Origin: Vesta saturnalis
Taxonomy: Eukaryota > Arthropoda > Insecta > Coleoptera > Lampyridae
Assembly (NCBI GenBank): GCA_036346205.1
Contig: JARFJB010000896.1
Coordinates: 2,438,001 to 2,502,000 of the forward strand
DNA: 64,000 nt
Direction: 5' to 3'
Part shown: positions 1 through 10,690 of the stretch, piece after piece
How the letters are laid out: the number at the start of each line of letters is the position of its first letter
Numbering within the stretch: the first letter of the stretch is position 1
Notes under the pieces: generated by a model
Databases searched by the model: none
Seen by the model: only the letters and a program-made list of their open reading frames with translations
What the model was told of the DNA's origin: nothing
Made by a program: the position numbers and the translations under genes

Positions 1-1216
1 AAGGTGTATACAAGCAGTTTAGAGTTTTGTATACCGAGTAAAGAATATCTTGCGGCTCACGATCTCGCAAGGTCAATATCTGTGATGCTCACGGGACATT
101 TGTCACCGATTTTGAGTTTTGCTTTAGGGTAAGTGTACTGTGTTTGAAGTCAAATTTCAACCATTGCACGTTTCACCTCAAATCCGCCAATCATGATTGT
201 GGTTGGTCGGTACCCACTTATTTGTATAAGTATCACACGACGCTAGCGCGGTTTCATCTTGTAACATACTTTTGGCGCAAACGTAGAGCGCTTTTTAAAA
301 TCAAAGGTATAGATTTCGATTGTTAACAGATGGCTGGATTTTGTTAGATTAGAGTATGTTGAGGCATAGATGCCATTACTGGTATAATTTTTAGTGAGGA
401 GAAATTTAGTATTTGATTATTCGGATCTGAGACTCGAGGAGACTTTTAATTGTATGTCGTTATGATAGATATGTTATGAGATTATGACGTTTATTGTGAA
501 CTTGTTAGTTATCATTCGGGGTTTGTTGGCCGATAGGATAATGTAGTTTTAGTTAACGATGCCGTTTATTTTTAACTTGTGTTATCGTGCATTCCTGCAG
601 GATATTTTTTGGTTGCATGTATTAACCAAACTGTGATTATGAGTGTTTGTAAGTATTACCAGATGTTTGACTTTTACAACTTGCACTATGTTGCAAATCA
701 GTACGCGTTTTAGTATGATTTAGGTAGACGTTCACTCATGTAGGAACGGCCTAAGAATTTTCTTACAGCATATGCCATGGCTTGCCGTAAGAACCAACTA
801 AAGAAGTGGGCGTAGCGAGTTTGGCTAAGGTTCTGCTATTTTATGTCCTGAGTATTCGGTGATGGAATAACAGACAGCAGTGATCTTGTGTACTGCAATA
901 CAGCCTTATCCGAATATTCTTGGCAAGGGATTCTAGTGCAAAACCAAATGCTTTTCAAATGTTTCAGGTTTAGTTGTTTCTTTAGGTTAGGTTAGTTTTT
1001 CTTTTACATAGGTTACCTAGGTTTTAGAGGTGATGGATGGAGAGAATTGTGTAGTAGTGGATTTGGGTGAGGTGCAAAACATTTGTGGACCTTGGTCGCT
1101 ACGCCACTTGCGGTGGGTTTAGTTGCGTCCCCAATTGTTTGTGAATTGATAATGACATTTATTTGAGATCCCTATTTGGCGAAACCCCTTTCACACAGCC
1201 TACTCGGACAAGCTTG
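1..1216. other. No recognisable gene; T/G-rich flank of the long-arm element
   Basis: No family is recognisable in any frame. A 60-codon open frame at 144-326 has no motif, and its composition does not differ from the surroundings. Two TTAGG units near 981 are too few to be called telomeric. The top strand is rich in T and G. The last six bases, AGCTTG, may be one half of a target duplication of the next element. Confidence 0.5.
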
Positions 1217-1287
1217 AGTAGAAGAGAGACACCTTGGCCGCCATTTTGTTTTTTGTAGCATCACCCTTGGGACACCTTTGGTCGCCA

Positions 1288-1310
1288 TTTTTTATATGCC
1301 CACATGGGGA
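1288..1310 (-). promoter_or_regulatory. CACGTG-like box plus TATA motif facing the left terminus
   Basis: On the minus strand this reads CCCCATGTGGGCATATAAAA, with the TATA motif pointing out of the element and roughly 70 bp from its left end. The same block sits near three other element ends in this window, which argues for conserved function. The left copy has CATGTG in place of CACGTG. Promoter activity is inference. Confidence 0.35.
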
Positions 1311-1742
1311 GCGTATTTTTTCCACCTGAGAATGAAAAGATTTAATCTGTTATTAATATTTATTAGGGTTGTTTTCATCAAAGGAGATTGCATAATTAAA
1401 ATTATTATTACATTTCTTTTAATACCCATCTACAGATTGTGACCTTTTACCTATACGAAAAATTCATTTATGCATTGGGGGTTGCATTATAATAAGGGGT
1501 CCTAGATGTTATTTAATCTGTTATTAATATTTATTAGGGTTGTTTTGATTTTTATCAAGTACATGAAATCCTAGTCCTTAAACGATTGTTTAACCTTTAA
1601 GACTGCATTTAAGCACTATCTCAATTTTTTTTAGTGTCTTAATAAAGACATCGAAATTGTAACCTTCAACATGATACATATAAATGAGTAATTAACTTTT
1701 GCTTTACCAAACACGCCTTAAATGATTTTCACCTTGAGAACG

Positions 1743-1990
1743 TTAAATTATGTGTACATGGTCTAAGCAGAAATAAAATGCATTAAATGGTTACACATGT
1801 GCATTATAGTCTGTTTTACGCTTCAATGTGTACTCCCTTTAATAGTGCTATCAATTAAAGTAAAATATTAAAGGTCGGCTGTTAAAATTATGTGTACAAG
1901 GTATAAGCAGAAAATAAATGCATTAAATGGTTACACATATGCTTTATAGATTGTTTTTACATTTCGTTTTGAGCTCCTTTTAATGGCGTA
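1743..1990. repeat. Tandem duplication inside the left arm, period about 140 bp
   Basis: Two consecutive diverged units each run TTAAA(A)TTATGTGTACA, then an AAGCAGAAA block, TGCATTAAATGGTTACACAT and a run ending CCTTTTAAT. The same two units occur inverted in the right arm (about 4400-4740), so the duplication predates or was copied with the arms. No coding potential was seen. Confidence 0.65.
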
Positions 1991-2319
1991 AAAATTGTTT
2001 TGGATTTTAATAATTTGCTCTCTTGTTTTAGTATTAATAATAATTAATTGGGAAGCCTCTTTATACTTCACTCATAAGTGTGTGTTAGTTTAGGGATGAC
2101 GTTATAAGATCAATTGCATTACTTTTAAAACTCAGATTAAACTACGTAAATTGATTGATCATTGATATGGAATATCATACTTTCTTTAAAAACAGTAAAA
2201 TATACTCATAGCCATAAAGCTTATAATACAGATTGCTACTCTTTATTTATATAGCTCAGGGTCGCAAAAAAGGTGCTACGGTAAATTATCGAAGACACAA
2301 GGTAATTCATAATCTCCTA

Positions 2320-2955
2320 TGTTAAATATTAGTGGGAAGACATTTTCCGCACTCAAGACTTTTGGAATGGGTGCACTTCTCCTTATTTTCAAAATTAAGC
2401 GCAGCGTAATTTAGCTTATATGGATCTTCATAGAGAACATCACTACCACCATCAACTTCACCGTTTTCATGTTGAGCGCTTATAAAGCTTTTTAACAAGT
2501 AAAATAACTAATACCCTGATACGGCTTCATAATAATAGTCATTCGATTGTAATTATGCTTTAAAAAATACATGCAGCGGATAATATACAATCTTTACCTG
2601 CCGCTATTATTATTACACAGATATAGGATTATTCTTAAAATTAGCTAGTTTCCCCACACCACCTTGAAATACTACATAGGCCTTCAATTCTTCTTCACCC
2701 TTGAAGCTGTACCGCATACATCTTTCTTGAGATTATCCAATTCATGATCAGTAGCGTGTTTTCTAATACATAAGACAGCATCTTCAATATAGCGGTGTAT
2801 ACGCCGAAAAAATGTCTTATGTCTTCTTTTCATTTAAGCTAGATTTTGCCTCTATGCAGCATACAAGCTCTATCTTAGTTGAATTACCTCTGTCAAAAAA
2901 AGGGGTGATAACCAAATTAAATGTTATACGATAAGGGTCTGCCATGCGATGCTAT
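2320..2955 (-). pseudogene. Decayed unrecognised coding stretch inside the long-arm element
   Basis: I do not recognise this protein. On the minus strand, successive open segments in different frames look like real coding sequence. One near 2955 starts MADPYRITFNLV. Another near 2835-2710 includes IEDAVLCIRKHATDHELDNL and then, one frame over, ELKAYVVFQGGVGKL. A third at about 2510-2335 includes VLYEDPYKLNYAALNF and ends with a Cys/His-rich CTHSKSLECGKC. The frames are joined by small indels, one of them in a T run near 2900. The final CxH...CxxC pattern could bind zinc. The gap between the second and third segments could be an intron or unrelated DNA. Position inside a Polinton-like element suggests an element-encoded protein. 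It could equally be captured sequence. Confidence 0.35.
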
Positions 2956-3392
2956 CACATAAGACGGCTATACATACATGTTCTGTCTCGGATGAACTGT
3001 CCAGAAAGGATTTTAGATTTATAAAATATACGCCCAGGAGAGATATGAGGGTGTTGCTACAGAAACATAAAACATAAATCTACAGCGAAGAACCTACTCG
3101 AGGCATGTACATTGCGAGTCACATTTTTTTCGAGTTATGGTGGACTGATATGTTTGTGGTATGCGGATCTTTAAATAATCACAGTAATAGATACATCTAC
3201 ATACTAGCGTTATCGGGGTGTTTAGCCAGAGGATTTGGATATGAGTTCTTAAAACGAAGACAGTCGCATCTGAAAGAATTCACTGTTGTTCTTAAGAAAA
3301 GCGATAAACTTCTTCACATAGGTAAAATTTTGCGACGCGAGGCTTTCGGCGAAGGATGTTTCGGTGACCCCCACTCCCACCCTCCCCGAACA

Positions 3393-4163
3393 TAACCGAG
3401 ATTGTAAGACAGGTGTGGGCGCGGCAACTTGTTCTCGGTCTTTTCCCTTGTGATCGGAACTTGTTCGTGGGCCTTCGTGTACTATCGTGGTACCCTTGGC
3501 GGAAAATTTGAATTTGTATTATAATAAGGAGCCAAATGCTAACTTGTAAGACAGGTGTAGGCTGCGCAGTATCGGGGCTCTGCCCCCTTATCGAGGCCCA
3601 ATTGGCGAAAAATTTGAATTTGCATTTAAGTCTCTGCAGGCTATGGATGGAAATATGAATTTATATTGTAATAAGTGGCATAATGCTAACTTGTAATATA
3701 GATGTAGGGCTTAGCAACTTACTCTCAGGAGTTCGCCCCTTGATCAAAAATTTGAATTTGTTTGTGGCGCCATTTACGAGGGGTAAATTTGAACTTATAC
3801 TGTAATAAGGGGGGCTAACTCTAACTTATAAGGCAGGTAAAGGGCTTCGTAACTTGCCTTCGGGGCTTCGCACCCTTGGCGGGAAATTTGAATTTGTATT
3901 TAAGTGTTTACATTCTGATTGCTTATTGCGAGAAATTTTAACTTGTATTCTTAACTATCAACTTGCTTCCGGGTCTTAGCCCCCTGGTGACTTGGTGGGA
4001 AATTTGAATTTGTATTTAAGTCTACATTCTGATTGTTTATTACGAGAAATTTGAACTTGTATTCTAATAAGGGGGCCTAATACTAACTTATAAAACAGAT
4101 GTAAGGCCTCGCAACTTCCTATCGGGGTTTATCCACTTGGCCCCTCTGGCGGGAAATTTAAAT
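3393..4163. repeat. Minisatellite, about 5.5 diverged units of ~140 bp
   Basis: Each unit has GTAAGACAGGTGTAGGGCT, then GCAACTTGCTCTCGGGGCT-like text, a C-rich run, GGCGGGAAATTTGAATTTGT and TAATAAGGGG. Unit starts fall near 3404, 3547, 3689, 3828, 3955 and 4094. Single units of the same repeat occur at about 16720-16880 and, inverted, at about 23810-23945. All lie inside elements with the same terminal signature, so this repeat belongs to the element family. Confidence 0.8.
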
Positions 4164-4174
4164 TTTTATAAAGG

Positions 4175-5321
4175 ATAAATTATGGTTATGAATACATTTT
4201 ACTGTTTTTAAACAAAGTATGATATTCCATATCAATAATTAATCAATCAATTTATGTAGCTTAATCTGAGTGTTAAAAGTAATGCAATTGATTTTAAAAC
4301 GTCATCCCTAAACTAACACACACTTACTTATGAGTGACGTATAATATATCATTACTAATACTAAAACAAGACAGTCAATTATTAAAATCCAAAACAATTT
4401 TACGTCATTAAAAGGAGCTCAAGACGAAATGCAAAACCAATCTGTAAAGAATATGTGTAACTATTTAATGCATTTATTTTCTGCTTAGATCTTGTACACA
4501 TAATTTGAACAGTCGACCTTCAGTATTTACTTTTAATTAATATGTGTATTAACTTACGTATTAATGCAATTTTATTTACCACTTAAACCTTGAGCATAGA
4601 ATTTAGCAGTCGATATTTTACTTCAGTTGGTAGCACTATTAAAGGAAGTACACAATGAAGCGTAAAACATACTATAATGCATATATGTAACCATTTAATG
4701 CATTTTATATCTGCTTAGACCATGTACACATAATTTAACGTTCTCAAGGTGAAAATCGTTTAAAGCTTGGTTTGTAAAGCAAAACTTAATTACTCATTTA
4801 TATGTATAATGCTGAAGGTTACAATTTCAATGTTTTTATTCAGATATTGAAACAAATTGAGCTAGCGCTTAGATTAAACATAATCGTTTAGGGACTAGGT
4901 TTGTATGTCCTTGATAAAAATCAAAAGAACCGTAATAAATATTAATGACAGTTTAAGTAACATCTTTTTATTATGAAAAGATACTTGTCATCTTTACAAG
5001 TCATCTAATTAATTCTTCATAATTAGAATACAATTTTTAAGACAGGAGTAAAGCCCGCGAACAGGTTTCCGTCTTGCAAGACTAGGACCCCTTGTTAGAA
5101 GGCAACCCTCAATGCATAAATACAATTTTCGTATAGGTAAACCTGTAGATGGGTATTAAAAGAAATGTAATAATAATTTTAATTATGCAATCCCCTTGGA
5201 TAGAAACAATCCTAATAAATATTAATAACAGATTAATTGTTTTTATTCTCAGGTGGAAAAATATGATCCCCACGTGAGCATATAAAAAACAAAATGGCGG
5301 TCAAGGTGTCACTCTTCTACT
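4175..5321. repeat. Right inverted arm of the 4.1-kb element
   Basis: Inverse complement of 1217-2218. It begins at the inner edge with GGATAAATTATGGTTATGAA and ends GTGTCACTCTTCTACT. Differences from the left arm are scattered substitutions and small indels, so the arms are old or no longer exchange sequence. Confidence 0.8.
5264..5290 (+). promoter_or_regulatory. CACGTG plus TATA module facing the right terminus
   Basis: The sequence CCCCACGTGAGCATATAAAA lies about 35-55 bp inside the right end and points outward. It is the counterpart of the left-arm motif and of copies at 18570 and 24241. CACGTG is a common bHLH-type binding core and TATAAA a core-promoter element. A transcript starting here would run into flanking DNA. 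This is inferred from sequence alone. Confidence 0.35.
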
Positions 5322-5327
5322 AGCGTG

Positions 5328-8300
5328 GTAGCAGCGGTTGATCGTAGACTTGATCGTAGCTTCGTTCCGTTAAGTTGCGTTTAGGTTAGCTGTTTTGTGT
5401 ATGTTAGAGTTAGGTTCAGTGCGTTTTGGGTATATGGATATATTAGGAAGTTTGGTTAGTTTCATTTAGAATTAGTTTAGTATAAAGTTTCTAGAGTCGC
5501 GAACCCAATCTTTATAGTGTTTATGACGGTGTGGTGAAGTTTTTACGACTGTCGAACTTTAAGTATTGTTGATTTTTGTTGTTATCGATTTTGTTATTGG
5601 TTGTATTTTATGATGATGTCAAATTTTGTTATTATTGTTGTTATTTTGATGTGTGTTGGGTATTTGATTTGTGTGTGGCGTTTTATTTGTGTGGTGTGCG
5701 TTTTTCGGTGATAATTGGTACGAGGTATGGTTGGAAAAATTATTGATTTTGTTTTGTTTGTGTTACGATTTTGACTATTGAGTTGTGACTTAGAGATTTA
5801 CTGATTTGTGACTGTTATCGCATTTGAGGTTACTAGTTTGTTTTAGATGTTGTGCTCTCGAACATTGCTCATTAAAGTGTTGAGTTCTGCATTTTGGTAA
5901 ATGCTCAAAAGTTACACTTTTAACCGCGAGCTACTATTTATGGCTTGCATCAGCTACACTCTCATAGCTTGCTTTGTTTCTAATACAAAATTAAAGGATA
6001 GTTTAACAAGAATTGATCATGAGTAATCTGCGCAAATTTACATTGGAATGTCAATTTTGGATGAAATTCAAAAATATTGAATATTAACGCGTTAACAAAA
6101 ATTAAGAAATAATTGCTAGATGGTGACATTTTATTTTTGAATAAGTATCTACCAAAGAACTACGCATACAAATTTTATCTACTACTTCCTTATGCTGCTT
6201 GACATGTAATATGATCAACTCTTTCTATAGCTTTTCAGTATCCTCAGTAGTTTCCGCCCTATTATATTTACTTATATGAAAAAAATTCGTTTTAAATATT
6301 TAAGCAGAACGAAGTTCTTATTTTTATTACCCTTGCGTACTTCTATTTTTGTTTCTCCCAGTGTAAGATACATCTCTTGGCACCATTTCTGGAGTAAGTA
6401 TTGCTATTTACAATAAAGATTTTGTGTTGTTTTGCATACCTTTAGTTTTTTGGTGTTTATTTGCTAAAATATATGCGTTGGGCAGTAGTCGACATATTTA
6501 TACTTTCGTTAGCGTGTTGTTTATTCCCGAATTTAAAGTATGGCTTGTTTCTATTTGAACCGTTAAGTATCTTGGTTTCATGTTTGAAGACAACGTTTCC
6601 GTACTTACACAATTTGTCTTTTTCTTTACGTTTCTTTCTGAATTGTTATGCTATTTTTCAACTGTAACATGCTTAAAAACAAAGATTTTTAAGTTCAGTG
6701 TGACCACATAGTATACATTTTGAAAACCTTTTATTCAGTGTTTGTTCTGTATCGATCTAGTGCATAATTGTGTTACAGATATTTTACTCACAGGTACTTT
6801 CCTTCATGAAAGATTCCTTTCTCCCGTACAGGGCGGGAAGGACTACACTTTTGTCCGTCAACTATTTCTGTTCACTGTTCGGTATAACGACGGCGTTCGG
6901 CATTGAGCCCATGCAACTTCTGAAACGTCGCACCATTGTAACTATTGTTGGCAAGTATATTGATACCACATCTGAGCGTAGATACTGTACAAGGGACCAG
7001 GGTAAATTGTTAACGCTTGAGGCGTCCGTTAGAAAAGATTCAATCATCGATAGCTGTTGGCCAACCGTCGGCGACTAACAGCATCACTAACACTGAACAT
7101 TTATACTACTTCTATAATACCTAAAGGAAAAAAAAAACATTAATTTTTGTAAAAATAGATGTTATGATATACTGACAGATTTCCTGACATTTAAAAAGTG
7201 TGGCCCATTGCACACGGCCTTCATTTGAAAAGGCAGGATGTAAGCTAAGAAAATTTCTAGTTTAAGCGTATCATATTTTTCATTCCACCTTTTTTTAGTA
7301 ATTCATCACACCTAATAACACGTGCCTATAGAATTTTCGCCTTAGTTAAGGTACAGAACGTGCTTTTCCAGTAAATATTCGTTTGTAGCTAAAACAGAGA
7401 TATGTTTGTGAGAAAATATATTCAGTTTTAATAGCGAGAGAATATATTTGATCTCTCTTTAGAGAACGAGTAGCAAATATTTCAACTCTAAATCTAACAC
7501 GTTTCCGTTACATAATTATTATTTTAGATCTACATGTAAACCTTGAATACGCAATTGCGGCCTTTTTAATGATGGTGTAATTATTTAGAAACACACAAAT
7601 ACGTTTGAATTGTTAAATAAATAAGTTTAACACAAATTCTGTTGGTTAAAATTATTTTGTTTTACATACATTAGAACCCATGAGAGTCTTAAGCTTCAAG
7701 TAGTTACATTTTTCACTTAGATAAATGATCAACTTTAAGGATTTAACACACTGAACAGATTATTCTTTACTGATATGACGTTTCCCTTAGTTTTATTATT
7801 TTTTATCTTTCAGAACAGACCAAACATTTATTTAGACTTTTTATTCGTGTTTGTGTTAACAAATTGCGCCCTTGTTCGCTCTCGAATTATTGCTGAACTG
7901 CCTTTTATATAACAATCATTAATTTTTTTTACTGAAAGCTTAACTATTGAAATATTGTGAGAGCGTGCGACACATTTTTATTTTTAATGTATTGTAAATC
8001 ACTAATATTTGTATTCCAAATTATCATACTATGTTTTATTAATTAGAATAACATGTTTACTACAGTACTAAATTCTATTACACTTCACTCCATCTCAAAA
8101 GGTAAACGGTGTACCAGATTACTATTTAGCTTTAATTCAGTACAAGAGAACACAAGAACGCTAAGGTGCTGGATCCGTAAGACGAAGTGTTCTACAAAAC
8201 TGTAGTGGCAAGATCGCCATGTGAAGGTATTATAAAGGTATGTAATAATGTAAGGTTAATAAGTTGTTTTAACACTACATTATAAAGTGTATTTCTAAAT

Positions 8301-8740
8301 AAATAATTGCCGATTTCCGTGAAGAATGCCGATAAAGCGGCTAATAGAAGTCCATGTGTCTAATTATTGATAATGATTATGTCCAAAATATTGTCATCTC
8401 CATTAAGAATAATCACTTTTAATACAAGTAAAATTTATACAACTCGTTAGTGAAGTTGAAAATTACTTTTTTCTACAACCACTATTCAAAACTCGCTTTT
8501 CTGCATACTTTTATATTCGCAAACTTGATAATTTCTCACAATAATAAGAAATTTGACATAATCGTGCCGGAAAGTGACATTTCTGTGCCGCAAAGTACTT
8601 TCCGGCACACCACATAATATCTACACACCAAAAATAAAAATAAAAATTTTCGAGAGCACTTTGAAGCTGGTAATTATTAATAAAATAATATATTATAATA
8701 TAAAATAATATAATAAAATAAAAAGAAAAGCTGAGTTGTC
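5328..8740. other. Long stretch without recognisable genes; T/G-skewed at 5340-5900
   Basis: From about 5340 to 5900 the top strand is strikingly rich in T and G, with many GTTATT and TTGTGTG runs and few C or A. Beyond that the DNA is ordinary AT-rich sequence. I see no transposase or host motif. One possible exon at 6782-7078 is listed separately. Confidence 0.4.
6782..7078 (+). other. Possible exon of unknown function
   Basis: I do not recognise this sequence. A CTCACAG acceptor-like site near 6791 opens into a frame that runs to a stop at 7076-7078. The stretch is visibly richer in G and C than its surroundings, which is the main reason to list it. The encoded peptide has no obvious motif, and the minus strand is also open across part of it. 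It may be an exon, a regulatory segment or an old insertion. Confidence 0.15.
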
Positions 8741-8744
8741 GGGA

Positions 8745-8812
8745 ATCGAACCTTAGACCTTTCACATACGAAGCGGAGACTCTACCCGCTGCGCTATACC
8801 AACGATATTTAG
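8745..8812 (-). repeat. tRNA-like sequence, probable SINE head or tRNA pseudogene
   Basis: Read on the minus strand, this has an A-box-like TAGCGCAGCGGGTAGAG and a perfect B-box GGTTCGATTCC about 30 bp apart. GTTG at the start can pair with CAAC at the end. The T-stem and anticodon stem pair poorly, so a working tRNA is unlikely. The sequence that follows on the minus strand is very AT-rich. A tRNA-derived SINE is the simplest reading. Confidence 0.45.
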
Positions 8813-8929
8813 ATATGCTCAGTAGACATGTATTATCAACGAAGGCTCGCGAGCTCTGTCGCTTGTTTATTTTTCGTAAAAGTCAAACATTTCCTGTCTA
8901 AATTATTTTTAAAACGAAACTACAACAAA

Positions 8930-9357
8930 ATGAATACTGATAATGATAATTCAGATATAGAAATAGAAAATACACCTCCAGAACTCAGGGAACAAACTAA
9001 TTTATTGTCGTTGAATTTACTACGTTCTACGTCAAAAGAAAAATATGAAAATTATACAAACAATTTATGGATTGGAAGAAAAAAAATAAAACCAAAAGTA
9101 TTTCTGAAAACATTGTAATGGTCTATTTCGAAGAAATGTCAAAAGTGAAAAAAGCTTCCACTTTATGGTCTATATATTCCATGTTAAAATCTACCATTAA
9201 TATTAAACATGCCATCGATATATCGACTTATTCAAAATTACGTGTTTTTTAAAGAGAAACCCTACAGAATATTCCGCCAAAAAGCACATACTTTGACATC
9301 GGAACAAATAAGGCAATTTTACAAGAAGCCCCAGATGATCGATATCTATTAACAAAG
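8930..9357 (+). pseudogene. Crypton-like tyrosine recombinase, N-terminal exon(s), frameshifted
   Basis: The start is the ATG at 8930 in an ACAAAATG context. An acidic leader (MNTDNDNSDIEIE) is followed by a core-binding-type region. That region includes MDWKKKNKTKSISEN, then YFEEMSKVKKASTLW and STINIKHAIDISTYSKLR, with LTSEQIR and EAPDDRYLLTK at the end. This order matches the N-terminal DNA-binding half of tyrosine recombinases of insect Crypton-type elements as I know them. Frame changes near 9065 and near 9320 break the reading. The segment ends at AAAG|GTACTT, a fair splice donor at 9358. No catalytic half (Arg...His-x-x-Arg...Tyr) was found downstream, where a piggyBac remnant begins. 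Family assignment is fairly confident. Confidence 0.55.
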
Positions 9358-9639
9358 GTACTTTTAAATAACACGCAATTATAAAAATAATAAATATTTA
9401 ATATTTTTCAAACTCGTAAGAAATTAGCAATTTTCTACACTTGTTACACAATATACTATTGCTGTATTTATAAGGAAAGTTTGAAATCAATTTTCTTCTC
9501 TACAGTGAAGTCAAACATCAAAACCAATATTTTTAAATGATGGAATTATTAGCGGCACAATATAATAGCCACATTAAATAGCTTATTAAAAGTAGCAGTT
9601 TTTTATTCAGAGTAACCTACGAGGCATATTTACTTATTT

Positions 9640-10690
9640 AGTGATCTCGAATATTTGAGTGAGGGCTCTGAGGACGAATAGATGTGAATGCTGACGCAGG
9701 AGTCGAAAAAGAATTATAGGAAAATTCTTTGGAACAAAATTTGGTCGCTAAAGATGGGACTGAATGGAAAAGATACGGCAGCTGCTGTTACACGTACTCA
9801 AAAGCACAACGTTGTCTGTCAAAATCATGATCTCGTGGCATTAACCAAAGTTTTATCAGTAAATATCGGTATCTGTCAGAAATGGAACACAGAATGTCCA
9901 AGCAAACCTAGTAAAAAGTGGAGTCCTTTGAACTCTCTATGGAACTGTATGCATGTATTGTTATCCTGATAACAATGGGTGAACAACATTCCAGTAATCA
10001 TAAACTCTAAGTGTTATGGAGGACGGATCAGTGTGGAGAATACCAAAAGTGAGGGAGTGAAATCGGACAACGCGACTGCTGTAGTTGATCACTGCTTGAT
10101 GTTGAATACAAATATATGATCGAAATATGTGACAACCGATTGTGTTAAGATAGATGAGCATATTTTTCCATTAGATGTATAGCGAAATTTACTCAATATA
10201 TGCCTTCCCAACCCGCGAATTATGACATAAAGTTTAGTGGGTTTGTGATACACAAACATCGTATCCAATTACTAGTAAAGGACCGAACGGCCCAGAAAGG
10301 GATCAGGGATCGTAAGTTGTTAGAGACTTATGCTTCCAATTCAAAGGATTGGGAAGAAACATCACCATGGACAATGTTTCCCTGTATCACCTTTGGCTTT
10401 TCTATTTCTAAGCTTCAAACTTTCAATTGTTGCAATACTTAAGCAACACAAATGTTACATCCCAAAGGAGATAAATAGGAGTAAAGATAAAAAGGTATAG
10501 TCCGCCATATTTGTATTCAGTAAAGATGCTCGTACGTCCCTAAAAAATAACACAGTTACTGTTCTCTCAACAATGTATAACGATATGAACATCACCGCAC
10601 CTAAAGGAAAACCGGAAGTTATCACGTGCTACAATGCAACTAAGGTGTAGACAGTATGGATTATTCAATAAAAAGAAAGAACCTTTGCTG
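9640..10690 (+). pseudogene. Heavily decayed piggyBac transposase
   Basis: Fragments appear in piggyBac order but in changing frames. First is an acidic N-terminus (EGSEDE, near 9665). Next is KDGTEWKRYG near 9760, typical of the start of the conserved domain in one insect lineage. Then comes DEHIFPLD near 10155, where the first catalytic Asp lies in that lineage, followed in another frame by FTQYMPSQPANYDIKF near 10190. Last is LSTMYNDMN...CYNATKV near 10570-10650, the segment before the third Asp region, whose GVD motif is lost. Many stops lie between. No TTAA-flanked ends were found. It follows the Crypton-like exon by about 300 bp; the two need not be related. Confidence 0.5.

Larger units (their letters stand above)
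1217..2218. repeat. Left inverted arm of the 4.1-kb element
   Basis: This arm matches 4175-5321 in reverse complement, for example around TGCATAATTAAAATTATTAT near 1390 and again at the inner edge near 2150-2218. It starts with two copies of a GACACCTTGG...CGCCATTTT motif (about 1229-1251 and 1271-1293). It also contains an internal duplication of about 140 bp. Confidence 0.8.
1217..5321. mobile_element. Polinton/Maverick-like element with ~1 kb terminal inverted repeats, internally deleted
   Basis: The left end begins AGTAGAAGAGAGACACCTT and the right end is its near inverse complement, closing in CTCTTCTACT. Arms of about 1.0 kb (left) and 1.15 kb (right) match in inverted order through most of their length. 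The six bases outside are AGCTTG on the left and AGCGTG on the right, a plausible 6-bp target duplication with one mismatch. Long inverted repeats, AG...CT termini and a 6-bp duplication are the known signature of Polintons/Mavericks, which are normally 15-20 kb. At 4.1 kb, with no polymerase, integrase or ATPase visible, this would be a deleted derivative. The interior holds a decayed unknown coding stretch and a minisatellite. Alternatives are a fold-back element or an old integrated DNA virus with inverted termini. The inverted structure is seen directly; the family is inferred. Confidence 0.65.

Noticed and set aside
980..1000. TTAGG repeats, the common insect telomere unit
   Set aside because: Only two units, not an array, in ordinary sequence; a chance match or a trace at most.
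3393..4163. CRISPR-like array
   Set aside because: The ~140-bp units are contiguous diverged tandem repeats without short conserved repeats and unique spacers, and the DNA is eukaryotic.
1217..5321. Integrated densovirus-like genome with inverted terminal repeats
   Set aside because: Arm structure alone would allow it, but I could not recognise any replication or capsid motif, and the AGTA ends with 6-bp near-duplications fit Polinton-type elements better. Kept only as an alternative.
8511..8765. 84-codon frame on the minus strand
   Set aside because: It crosses the tRNA-like sequence and AT-rich repeats, and the peptide is low-complexity Tyr/Phe/Ile text.
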